Assembly: GCA_900772745.1 (NCBI GenBank)
Contig: CAAGRV010000048.1
Span: forward strand, 1-8,828
Reading direction: 5' to 3'
DNA length: 8,828 nucleotides
From: Clostridia bacterium
Lineage (GTDB): Bacteria > Bacillota > Clostridia > Christensenellales > UBA3700
Under the pieces are notes generated by a model. The model saw only the letters and a list, made by a program, of their open reading frames with translations. It did no database searches and was not told the origin of the DNA. The position numbers were made by a program, and so were the translations under genes. Positions 1-5,996 of the stretch are shown piece after piece; position 1 is the stretch's first letter, and each line of letters opens with the position of its first letter.

Positions 1-716
1 AAATCTGCCGTTTCTACAAGGCTATTTCCTATGTCGAACCTATATATCGGAACAAATGAATTGTCTATATCCGTAAACAACTCACAAGTGGAGCATAATG
101 TGCCTTTCCACTTGGCAAGATTGTACGAAACATGGTTGAGCCCCATCGCCTCGGCTATCTGCGCCGCATAAAACTCGGAATAAGGCTCATTTCCAGTATT
201 TGCCGCTCCTGAAGTACCACCTTTGTAAAGATAGATTTTTCCACTTATTCTACGCCAGCATTTTTTCAACATTCCGTTGGTGGTATACTCTGGCGATGAT
301 GTAAATCCTTTTTTGCTGTTGCTACCATAACCTGTATAGGCTATCAATGCAAGCGTACTAGTGAACTTGTTGTTATAAAGATTGTAATCAGCAAACTTCC
401 CTTCAAAATCTTTTTCAACTATCCAATAGCTGTCATTGAGTGACAATCCTTTGCACACATTTATAATGCCCATAATATCATTATGGCTTAGTCCGCTACG
501 AACGAGGATTTGATCTACATATTCACGATTTTTTGGAATAACTCTTGACTTTAGCCATTTTGCAAGGCTGTCAGAGTTGGTTGTCAAACCTATCGGCAAC
601 AACTCTCTTTTTTCTTCATTTACCCACTCAATGTTATATATTAGCTTATCCAATTCTTGTCGCTCCAAGCTAAATGTCATAAGTGGCGTGTCATATTGCC
701 TTAATTCGTATAACAT
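1..716 (-). CDS. HipA-like kinase-fold protein, N-terminal part (3' end beyond the window)
   Basis: The frame is open from an ATG at 714-716 to the window edge: 238 complete codons, no stop. An AGGAGGA ribosome binding site lies four bases upstream, so the start is well supported. Visible motifs include SLNDSYWI (residues 92-99), KKCWRRISGKIYLYKGGT (151-168) and NEPYSEFYAAQIAEAMGL (176-193). The last two resemble the ATP-lysine strand and the following NE-containing helix of HipA-type serine/threonine kinases. From memory, similar proteins are common in Clostridia, usually as hypothetical or HipA-domain proteins. The catalytic loop and metal-binding aspartates should lie in the missing C-terminal part, so activity cannot be judged. 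No HipB-like DNA-binding partner is encoded immediately upstream. The gene follows the S41 protease gene on the same strand after 274 bases. The family call is from recognition of motifs; a toxin role is not shown. Confidence 0.7.
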   Translation of the reverse strand, partial: MLYELRQYDTPLMTFSLERQELDKLIYNIEWVNEEKRELLPIGLTTNSDSLAKWLKSRVIPKNREYVDQILVRSGLSHNDIMGIINVCKGLSLNDSYWIVEKDFEGKFADYNLYNNKFTSTLALIAYTGYGSNSKKGFTSSPEYTTNGMLKKCWRRISGKIYLYKGGTSGAANTGNEPYSEFYAAQIAEAMGLNHVSYNLAKWKGTLCSTCELFTDIDNSFVPIYRFDIGNSLVETAD

Positions 717-720
717 GTTT

Positions 721-727
721 TCCTCCT
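721..727 (-). promoter_or_regulatory. Ribosome binding site of the HipA-like gene
   Basis: AGGAGGA on the minus strand, separated by AAAC from the ATG at 714-716. It is a near-perfect Shine-Dalgarno sequence and fixes the start. Confidence 0.85.
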
Positions 728-928
728 AATTCGTTTTCTTATTCAATAATCCTACTCAAGCTGGGTATTTTGCTTAGCATAGACATATCAAACAACTCGA
801 CTTTTTATTTATATTTTCCACAACTCTGCATATCTATTCTACAAAAAGCACTTTTGGGAGTTGATTTTGTGTCACACTCAAAACTGCTTTACATTTCGAC
901 AATACCAATATGCTTCAAAATTATGTTT

Positions 929-957
929 AGTATAACATATTGGCAAGTCGAATACAA
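929..957 (-). promoter_or_regulatory. Candidate sigma-A promoter for the HipA-like gene
   Basis: On the minus strand, TTGTAT (952-957) and TATACT (929-934) are separated by 17 bases. Predicted transcription start is near 922, about 205 bases before the HipA-like ATG. Spacing is ideal and the -10 box matches five of six consensus bases, but the long leader leaves doubt; read-through from the S41 gene is an alternative. Confidence 0.4.
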
Positions 958-990
958 GTTCTTATGCCTGTTGGGCGTTCTTTTTGAGTG

Positions 991-2475
991 TTATCTTCTT
1001 TGAAATACTGATTTTGCAGACAAAATACATTTGTCATAATAGTATGGTCGAGGGCTTTCGTCGACGGCGTGGCCTTCGCTTGGCGCTATGCCCTTGCCGT
1101 GGATATTGTAGACGAATTGCATTTCGCCTTTGTCGTCGTTGGTTGGCAAATAATAATATCCATTGGTAATATAGATATGATATTTTCCTCCACGGATTGG
1201 CAAAACTACTTGCGCAACGCCCTTGCCGTAAGTATTAGAACCGATGACCTTAGAGCCGTTGTAATACACAAGATTGTGCGTCAACACTTCCGAGCTTGAC
1301 GCCGTGCCACCATTGACAAGCACCGCAACTTCAAAGCCGTCTATCGTATCGCCGAGATAGCTGGCAGTCAAAGTTTGTCCCTCGTATTCGTATGCCGAAA
1401 GTGTAGAATGGAACTCGTCGACGAACTTTCTATTGCCCTTGTTGGCGTGGAGCATAAGAAGTTTTGCCTCGTCTGCTCCCTTATAATTTACCAAAAACTT
1501 GGCAATAAAGCCCAAAATCTTAGAGTCGCCACCGCCATTGTTACGCAAGTCAAGTATGAGTTTGGTTGGCTTGGCTGGGTCATTCTTGAATTCTTCTACC
1601 GCATTGTAAAAGTCCAAACAAGCCGAATCAGAGAACTCCGTAAGCTTGATCATACCAGCGCCCATATAGCTGTCATCACGAGATTTGATTTGGTCAGCGG
1701 AATAATAGTAAGCGTATTTTTGCTTTACATAGCTACGTGTAATCTTGTAATCATAAAAATATTTGCTGTCTTCGATCGTCGAATGGTACACATAATTGGT
1801 ATCAATTCTATCAAAATCTTTCATACGGATCGTTCTTACCACGATAGTTGGGTCTTCTGCCTTATTGAGCAAAGATTGCATAAGCGTATTTGGTGCATTC
1901 TCAATCTTGGTGAATGTCGCACCGCCATCAATGCTGATTGCATAAATCTTGTCACCCATAGACAGTGGCACTTTCTCTTCATCGAGCGGTGTACCCTCAT
2001 AACCTTGAATATTTGCCTTATTTCTTTCAACTTTTCGGTATGCCATCGCTCCGTCAGCTGGCGAGCCTTGAATAATGTAGCTGATAAAATGCTCGTTGTA
2101 AATATTGTTGGTCAAAGTAACGCCCATTTGGGTTGGGCTTTCGCTTGGCTTGATATCAATCAATCCAGTAAAGTTGTCCACACTGCCCGCCATTGCAATG
2201 GTAGCCGTTTCTTGGAACTGACTCCAACTGATATCTTGATAATAGTATTTTTTGACCAGTTCATAAGCCTCGACAAGCATAGGCATATCTTTGTTGATGC
2301 CCATATTTGCGCCAATATAAATACCACATACCAGCGTCCCCACAAAGATAAGCACTGCTATCAAAGCAATGATGACGATAGCTTTTGCGTTCTTCTTTTT
2401 GGGAGCTGTGGAAGCTGTGTGTTCCATAAGCGGAAGCTCTAGTTTTGTTGGAATATCATCAAAAAAATTATCCAT
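991..2475 (-). CDS. Membrane-anchored S41 family (CtpA/Tsp-like) serine protease
   Basis: 494 residues. The N-terminus is cytoplasmic with a KKKNAK stretch (26-31), followed by one hydrophobic helix at about 32-56 that should anchor the enzyme with its body outside the membrane. A PDZ-like region spans about 113-216 (GVTLTNN, GSPADGAM, SMGDKIYAISIDG). The S41 peptidase domain spans about 272-470, with KLILDLRNNGGG (305-316), VLVNGGTASSSEV (385-397) and GSNTYGKGVAQ (412-422). By analogy with CtpA-type enzymes, Ser393 and Lys418 are the catalytic dyad; their 25-residue spacing is that of known members. The active site therefore looks intact. The ATG at 2473-2475 has an AAAGGTG site four bases upstream and overlaps the ABC gene stop by eight bases, indicating translational coupling. 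These proteases process or degrade extracytoplasmic proteins; the substrate here is unknown. The family is certain; partnership with the ABC protein is inferred. Confidence 0.94.
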   Translation of the reverse strand: MDNFFDDIPTKLELPLMEHTASTAPKKKNAKAIVIIALIAVLIFVGTLVCGIYIGANMGINKDMPMLVEAYELVKKYYYQDISWSQFQETATIAMAGSVDNFTGLIDIKPSESPTQMGVTLTNNIYNEHFISYIIQGSPADGAMAYRKVERNKANIQGYEGTPLDEEKVPLSMGDKIYAISIDGGATFTKIENAPNTLMQSLLNKAEDPTIVVRTIRMKDFDRIDTNYVYHSTIEDSKYFYDYKITRSYVKQKYAYYYSADQIKSRDDSYMGAGMIKLTEFSDSACLDFYNAVEEFKNDPAKPTKLILDLRNNGGGDSKILGFIAKFLVNYKGADEAKLLMLHANKGNRKFVDEFHSTLSAYEYEGQTLTASYLGDTIDGFEVAVLVNGGTASSSEVLTHNLVYYNGSKVIGSNTYGKGVAQVVLPIRGGKYHIYITNGYYYLPTNDDKGEMQFVYNIHGKGIAPSEGHAVDESPRPYYYDKCILSAKSVFQRR

Positions 2476-3373
2476 TTTTCACCTTTGTTATATTGTATTC
2501 GCTTGCCAAATCAAAGTAGCAAGTCGTATCTATTTGTCCGTTTGACCTCACAGCCAATACGTCTCTATCTCGATAAATATCATTGATTGGAGGGGTGCAA
2601 GGATAACATTTGCCGTCAACCTCGATTGCCCAATGCTCTCCGTCGAATCTCAACCTTCCACCCTCGCTTTCGCAATCGCTATGCATCAACTGATAGCTAG
2701 CAAAGTGATTGTATCTCACCGATTGGGCAGATATAGCGTCCACAATCTTACAATGCGACAAAACGTATATATCGTCACTGATAAGTTTGCCCTCTTCCCA
2801 ATCACTAGTCAACCATACAAAATTTTTGCCCACAAGCTTGGACAAAATCTTGCCCACAATCTCATATTTTTCGGTTTTGCCCCACTGGGACAGCGGATCG
2901 TCCAACACATAAAGTTGTCTATCTACTACCAAAAGTCTTGCCAAAATCGCCAGTTGCAATAGCTTTGGCGAACATTTTTTTACAATGTCGTCCAAACAAC
3001 TCTCGATGCCCAAAGTATTGGCAATATCATCTACTCGGCTGTCGATTTCCGCTTGACTTGTGCCCCTAAGCGTCAACGGATATTGGATATTTTGGCGGAT
3101 TGACTTGTTCTTTTGCAACGAGTCTAGGGGGAACGTCATACCAAAATTCCTATCTTGTAGAGAAATCTTGCTCAAATCCTTGTCGCCAAAAGTCATAGTG
3201 CCAGCGCTGATTTTTTCTATACCACATATAGTGCGAGCAAGGTTGGTTTTGCCCGAGCCACCCTCGCCCACGAATACACACGGCTTGGACTCTTGCATGT
3301 CAAAAGAAATATCGTCCAGCCCCATATATCCGCCAAGATAGCTCATATTCACGTTGCGAAAACTAAGTAACAT
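2468..3373 (-). CDS. MalK-like ABC ATPase with degenerate catalytic motifs
   Basis: 301 residues from the ATG at 3371-3373. The fold order matches MalK/UgpC-type importer ATPases: A-loop tyrosine (Tyr12), Walker A GEGGSGKT (36-43), a RNFGMTFP segment (75-82), a degraded signature CSPKLLQ (134-140), Walker B LYVLDD (154-159), SQWG where SNLD is usual (162-165), and WLTSD at the H-loop (187-191). A C-terminal region from about 205 ends in a TOBE-like segment (VLAVRSNGQI, 272-281) and is shorter than in typical MalK proteins of about 370 residues. The Q-loop glutamine is Pro82, LSGGQ is lost, the catalytic glutamate is Asp159, and the H-loop histidine is Ser190. ATP binding looks possible, efficient hydrolysis doubtful. 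No permease or binding-protein gene is in the window. A TTG start at 3398-3400 is open in frame, but it lies inside the promoter spacer, so the ATG is chosen. Its stop overlaps the S41 start. Confidence 0.85.
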   Translation of the reverse strand: MLLSFRNVNMSYLGGYMGLDDISFDMQESKPCVFVGEGGSGKTNLARTICGIEKISAGTMTFGDKDLSKISLQDRNFGMTFPLDSLQKNKSIRQNIQYPLTLRGTSQAEIDSRVDDIANTLGIESCLDDIVKKCSPKLLQLAILARLLVVDRQLYVLDDPLSQWGKTEKYEIVGKILSKLVGKNFVWLTSDWEEGKLISDDIYVLSHCKIVDAISAQSVRYNHFASYQLMHSDCESEGGRLRFDGEHWAIEVDGKCYPCTPPINDIYRDRDVLAVRSNGQIDTTCYFDLASEYNITKVKNG

Positions 3374-3379
3374 ACTTAT

Positions 3380-3408
3380 ATTATAAACTGAGTTGGGCAA
3401 GTTGGCAA
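3380..3408 (-). promoter_or_regulatory. Sigma-A promoter of the ABC-S41 operon, predicted leaderless start
   Basis: On the minus strand, TTGCCA (3403-3408) and TATAAT (3380-3385) are separated by exactly 17 bases. Six bases follow the -10 box before the ATG at 3371-3373, so the usual start point, seven bases past the -10, falls on the A of the ATG. There is no Shine-Dalgarno sequence between. It lies just downstream of the pgi terminator, as expected for an independent unit. Confidence 0.75.
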
Positions 3409-3421
3409 GAACATTTTTTGC

Positions 3422-3450
3422 AAAAAAGTAGCACCCCGTTGGAGTGCTAC
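3422..3450 (-). terminator. Intrinsic terminator after pgi
   Basis: On the minus strand the hairpin at 3428-3450 has a stem starting GTAGCAC and ending GTGCTAC: seven Watson-Crick pairs, extended by a T-G and two C-G pairs over a three-base loop. Six T residues follow at once (A-run 3422-3427 on the plus strand). It sits 22 bases past the pgi stop codon and separates pgi from the ABC-S41 unit. Confidence 0.93.
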
Positions 3451-3472
3451 AATTTTGATAAATGATTGTTGA

Positions 3473-4888
3473 TTAGATGATGAACTTAGCTTGCTTTTGT
3501 GGAGCTGATGCAAGTTCTGCTCTCTTTTCGTCATAACCAGGTCTGCCGAGAAGTGCGTAAGTTGCGTTCTTGCCTTCTTCTACACCTGGTTGGTTGAATG
3601 TGTCAATGCCCATAAGTGCGCCAGCATAAGCGGTTTTGAGCATAAAGAACATCAAAAGTTGACCAAGTGTGAACTCGTTGAGCTCTGGGAGCATAATTGT
3701 GTGGTTGAGTTTGCCAGCTTTGGTGATTGCGTATTCGGTAGCTTTGCGCTCTGCTTGGATAAGCTCGTTCATTGTATGTCCGCAAAGGAAGTTTACGTTA
3801 GGGAATTCTTCACAACCGTTAGGGATAACAACTTCTTGGCGGTATCTCTCAACACCAATAAAAGTGATAACCTTGTCGAATGGTCCTTCTGCATAAAGTT
3901 GGACTTGGCTGTGTTGGTCAGTTACACCCAAAGCTTTGACTGGAGTTTGACCTTTGTTGCAAGAAGAGCCGTCGAGGTTCTTGTTCTTGCCAAGGCTCTC
4001 GCCCCAAAGTTGGGCATACCAGTCAGCAACGAATTTTAGTCCGTCGGCATAAGGCATCATAACAGAAATGTTCTTGCCTCTCTCCATAGCAACGTATTGC
4101 AAAAATCCTGCCATAAGAGCTGGGTTTTTCTTTACGTTTGGAGTAGAACATTGTTGGTCCATAAATTTTGCGCCATTGAGAATTGCTTTGATGTCAATTC
4201 CGTTGACAGCGGCTGGGAAAAGTCCTACTGGGCAAAGCTCAGAAAATCTTCCGCCTACTCCGTCAGGAATGTAGAATGTCTTGTAGCTTTCCTTTTGGGC
4301 AATCTTGATAAGGTTGCCAGTAGATTGGGAAGTTGTAGCAATGATATGCTCCTTTGCTTTGTCGCCAAGTTTTGCTTTGAGAATATCGCTGATAATCAAA
4401 TATTGAGTCATTGTCTCAGAAGTTGAACCACTCTTGGTGATGACGTTGAACATAGTCTTTTCTACGTCAATAACATCAAGAAGCGCCATCATTCTCTCTG
4501 GGTCTACGTTGTCCTCAACATAGAATTTTGGTCCTTTTCTCTTGCGTTTTGGCAAGTCGTTGTAGTGCAAATGGCAAATAGCTTGGAATGCAGCTATTGG
4601 ACCTAGCGCACTGCCACCAATACCCAAAACTACAAAGTATTCGAAGTTCTTGCGAACATATTTTGCTGTGTTGAGAATATCTTCAACAACTGCATCTTGG
4701 TTGTAAGCGAGCTCTGTCCAGCCCATCATGTTCTTTCCACGACCAGCTTTTACAGCCTCGTAAGCGTTGGTGATTTCGCCAATACGAGAAGAAAAATCTT
4801 TCTCAGTAAAGCCATCAACAACACCGCTTGTTGACATCATGTTGTTATAATCCAACTTGATTTTCATTTCTTTTTTGTTATAACGCAT
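3473..4888 (-). CDS. pgi: Glucose-6-phosphate isomerase
   Basis: 471 residues from the ATG at 4886-4888, interconverting glucose 6-phosphate and fructose 6-phosphate in cytoplasmic glycolysis and gluconeogenesis. Numbered from that Met: VLGIGGSALGP (87-97) and SGSTSET (153-159) form the sugar-phosphate site, and GVGGRFSELCPVG (210-222) is the family signature. WGESLGK (295-301) carries the catalytic base Glu297; TDQHSQVQL (323-331) carries His326, for ring opening; and NQPGVEEGK (432-440) ends in Lys440. All catalytic residues expected from rabbit and Bacillus enzymes are present, and the length is near that of bacterial short-form PGI. The frame extends four codons upstream to a TTG, but that TTG overlaps the GGAGGG ribosome binding site, so the ATG is chosen. 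The gene lies 42 bases behind the epimerase-like gene, with no terminator between, and ends at a strong terminator. The identification is secure. Confidence 0.98.
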   Translation of the reverse strand: MRYNKKEMKIKLDYNNMMSTSGVVDGFTEKDFSSRIGEITNAYEAVKAGRGKNMMGWTELAYNQDAVVEDILNTAKYVRKNFEYFVVLGIGGSALGPIAAFQAICHLHYNDLPKRKRKGPKFYVEDNVDPERMMALLDVIDVEKTMFNVITKSGSTSETMTQYLIISDILKAKLGDKAKEHIIATTSQSTGNLIKIAQKESYKTFYIPDGVGGRFSELCPVGLFPAAVNGIDIKAILNGAKFMDQQCSTPNVKKNPALMAGFLQYVAMERGKNISVMMPYADGLKFVADWYAQLWGESLGKNKNLDGSSCNKGQTPVKALGVTDQHSQVQLYAEGPFDKVITFIGVERYRQEVVIPNGCEEFPNVNFLCGHTMNELIQAERKATEYAITKAGKLNHTIMLPELNEFTLGQLLMFFMLKTAYAGALMGIDTFNQPGVEEGKNATYALLGRPGYDEKRAELASAPQKQAKFII

Positions 4889-4892
4889 ATTA

Positions 4893-4898
4893 CCCTCC
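4893..4898 (-). promoter_or_regulatory. Ribosome binding site deciding the pgi start
   Basis: GGAGGG on the minus strand, about four bases before the ATG at 4886-4888. It shows that the in-frame TTG at 4898-4900 is part of the leader and not the start codon. Confidence 0.85.
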
Positions 4899-4930
4899 AA
4901 GGTATAAATTTTATCAATATGTATCGAGTT

Positions 4931-5746
4931 TTAGCCTCTTTTTGCTATGTCTAAGCAATGATTGAGATAGTCAAAACTCTCTTTTAGTTCGTCCACTTTG
5001 CCATAATTTTTGGAATAGACTTCCATAAAACAAGGTCCGTCATAGCCTTTGTCCAACAACGCACGGAAGAGCTCCACGAAGTCGAATTCGCCCTTGCCAG
5101 GGATAGCTAGCGAGCCGTCTTGGTGGTAGTCGCACAAGTGCACTGTCACCAATCTATCTGACAAAACGTCCAAAAATTCCTTCCAATCAATGTGTGATTG
5201 CATAGCTTGTTTGATATCGAGCACACCGCCAATGTTGGAACAAAGTCCCTTCATATTGCGAAAATATTCTGGGGTGGAAAAGTATGCCCAATGCACGTTT
5301 TCGTAACAAAGTTTTATATCATATTCGCCAGCGATTTCGGCAATATGGTTGACAATCTTAGACAATCTGTCATAGTCAAAATTGTACTGAATTCTTTTGA
5401 GAAGCGTCGCGCCGTGGAATGTATAATTGTGTGCGCCAATAGCTTTGCCAACGCCCAACGCATGACGGAAAATATCTTCGGCATCTGTGCGAGCTCGATA
5501 GCCTATGTTGAACAAATCAGGCTCGAATTGGTTGGTCAAAGTGTGCATAGAATGAACGTCAAGTCTGCCCTTTTGTCTTGCCTTGGCAAGCCTATCGCTG
5601 AGCACCTTGGCAAAATCGTCAGTATATTCGCAATGAGATGCCAAAAAAACTTCGCAAACGTCACAACCGACGCCGACCATTTGGTCAAAAGTTTCTTCGG
5701 TAAACAAATGTGGAAAATATGAAGCTGTTGATATTCCTATGCGCAT
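4931..5746 (-). CDS. TIM-barrel sugar phosphate isomerase/epimerase-like protein (AP endonuclease 2 / xylose isomerase-like fold)
   Basis: 271 residues, a normal single-domain length. The N-terminus MRIGISTASY is the usual first strand of this superfamily. Candidate metal ligands lie at the usual strand ends: Glu149 in CYENVH, Asp177 in VLDIKQ, His203 in VHLCDY and Glu242 in MEVY. Supporting histidines are at 65, 68 (DVHSMH) and 111 (TFHG). IPGKGEFDF (215-223) matches the conserved loop before the last barrel strands. The set suggests a working divalent-metal enzyme acting on a sugar or sugar phosphate in the cytoplasm. The substrate cannot be told from sequence alone; the superfamily also includes endonuclease IV, which this does not closely resemble. 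It is the first gene of a probable operon with pgi, 42 bases downstream. The ATG at 5744-5746 has no Shine-Dalgarno sequence and sits six bases past a TATAAT box. Confidence 0.9.
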   Translation of the reverse strand: MRIGISTASYFPHLFTEETFDQMVGVGCDVCEVFLASHCEYTDDFAKVLSDRLAKARQKGRLDVHSMHTLTNQFEPDLFNIGYRARTDAEDIFRHALGVGKAIGAHNYTFHGATLLKRIQYNFDYDRLSKIVNHIAEIAGEYDIKLCYENVHWAYFSTPEYFRNMKGLCSNIGGVLDIKQAMQSHIDWKEFLDVLSDRLVTVHLCDYHQDGSLAIPGKGEFDFVELFRALLDKGYDGPCFMEVYSKNYGKVDELKESFDYLNHCLDIAKRG

Positions 5747-5752
5747 AGTGCT

Positions 5753-5781
5753 ATTATATCATCTTTGGCGATGAGTGCAAA
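5753..5781 (-). promoter_or_regulatory. Promoter of the epimerase-pgi operon, predicted leaderless start
   Basis: On the minus strand TATAAT (5753-5758) is followed by six bases and the ATG at 5744-5746, so the expected start point is the A of the ATG. With a 17-base spacer the -35 hexamer is TTTGCA (5776-5781), a four-of-six match. No ribosome binding site fits between. Confidence 0.65.
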
Positions 5782-5834
5782 GTACTTTTTGAAAATATTT
5801 TGCATATTTTTGGAAAATTTTGGGTTGAAATTTA

Positions 5835-5898
5835 GTTTTTTGTCAAATATTGTACTTTTCAGACGAATTTTGATAGATTTTGGTATGTGACAAAAAAC
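5835..5898. repeat. 11-base perfect inverted repeat, possible operator
   Basis: GTTTTTTGTCA at 5835-5845 is exactly the reverse complement of TGACAAAAAAC at 5888-5898, with 42 bases between. The arms do not extend further. The midpoint lies between the two divergent promoters, about 85-110 bases from each. It could be paired half-sites for a regulator; A/T-run content means chance is also possible. Confidence 0.45.
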
Positions 5899-5951
5899 AA
5901 ATTCCTATATAAATGCACGCATTATTTTATCAATATCTTGAAGGCTCACCA

Positions 5952-5980
5952 TTGACATTGGGGCGGAATTTTGGTAAAAT
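5952..5980 (+). promoter_or_regulatory. Strong sigma-A promoter of the MMPL gene
   Basis: A perfect TTGACA (5952-5957), a 17-base spacer and TAAAAT (5975-5980) preceded by TGG (5972-5974), which makes an extended -10. The predicted start is near 5987, giving a leader of about ten bases that still carries GGAG. Confidence 0.85.
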
Positions 5981-5986
5981 TTTGTT

Positions 5987-5990
5987 GGAG
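5987..5990 (+). promoter_or_regulatory. Ribosome binding site deciding the MMPL start
   Basis: GGAG, six bases before the ATG at 5997-5999. It supports that start over the in-frame ATG at 5913, which lies upstream of the promoter and has no such site. Confidence 0.75.
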
Positions 5991-5996
5991 ATTGTG

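Larger units (their letters stand above)
717..990. other. Intergenic region between the S41 protease and HipA-like genes
   Basis: This 274-base AT-rich gap lies between two leftward genes. It holds the HipA-like ribosome binding site and one candidate minus-strand promoter (929-957). No convincing terminator follows the S41 stop codon: the only nearby dyad is a three-base-pair GCC/GGC stem at about 968-978 with no T-run behind it. If the promoter is real, the HipA-like mRNA has a leader of about 205 bases, in which I see no recognisable riboswitch or strong hairpin. The only minus-strand reading frames are very short and lack ribosome binding sites. Confidence 0.6.
5747..5996. other. Divergent intergenic control region
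   Basis: These 250 AT-rich bases separate the leftward epimerase-pgi genes from the rightward MMPL gene. They hold the epimerase promoter, the MMPL promoter and an 11-base perfect inverted repeat (5835-5898). There are also short palindromes such as AAAATATTTT (5792-5801) and a GTACTTTT direct repeat (5782-5789 and 5852-5859). An in-frame ATG at 5913 upstream of MMPL lacks a ribosome binding site and precedes the promoter, so I treat it as non-coding. Confidence 0.7.

Noticed and set aside
739..786. Minus-strand micro-ORF of 15 codons (MSMLSKIPSLSRIIE) just upstream of the HipA-like ribosome binding site
   Set aside because: It has no Shine-Dalgarno sequence and no attenuator-like hairpin that it could control; chance is the simpler reading.
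968..978. Possible terminator after the S41 gene
   Set aside because: Only a three-base-pair stem with no T-run after it; too weak to call.
683..1003. Plus-strand open frame of 106 codons across the 717-990 gap
   Set aside because: It starts at a GTG inside the antisense of the HipA-like gene, has no ribosome binding site and overlaps the S41 3' end. The hydrophobic composition comes from AT-rich non-coding DNA.
1375..2442. Long plus-strand open frame (355 codons) opposite the S41 gene
   Set aside because: It lies wholly antisense to a gene with intact S41 motifs, has no ribosome binding site I can see and no recognisable domain. Its length follows from codon composition of the opposite strand.
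3374..3400. TTG start at 3398-3400 for the ABC gene
   Set aside because: The TTG falls within the -35/-10 spacer of the promoter, there is no ribosome binding site, and the ATG at 3373 gives the usual MalK-like N-terminus.
5198..5722. Plus-strand open frame of 174 codons opposite the epimerase-like gene
   Set aside because: Antisense shadow of a gene with conserved metal ligands; no domain and no translation signal recognised.
5913..5996. N-terminal extension of the MMPL gene from an ATG at 5913
   Set aside because: It has no ribosome binding site, lies upstream of a near-perfect promoter, and would put 28 extra residues ahead of a natural MKKLSNW start.
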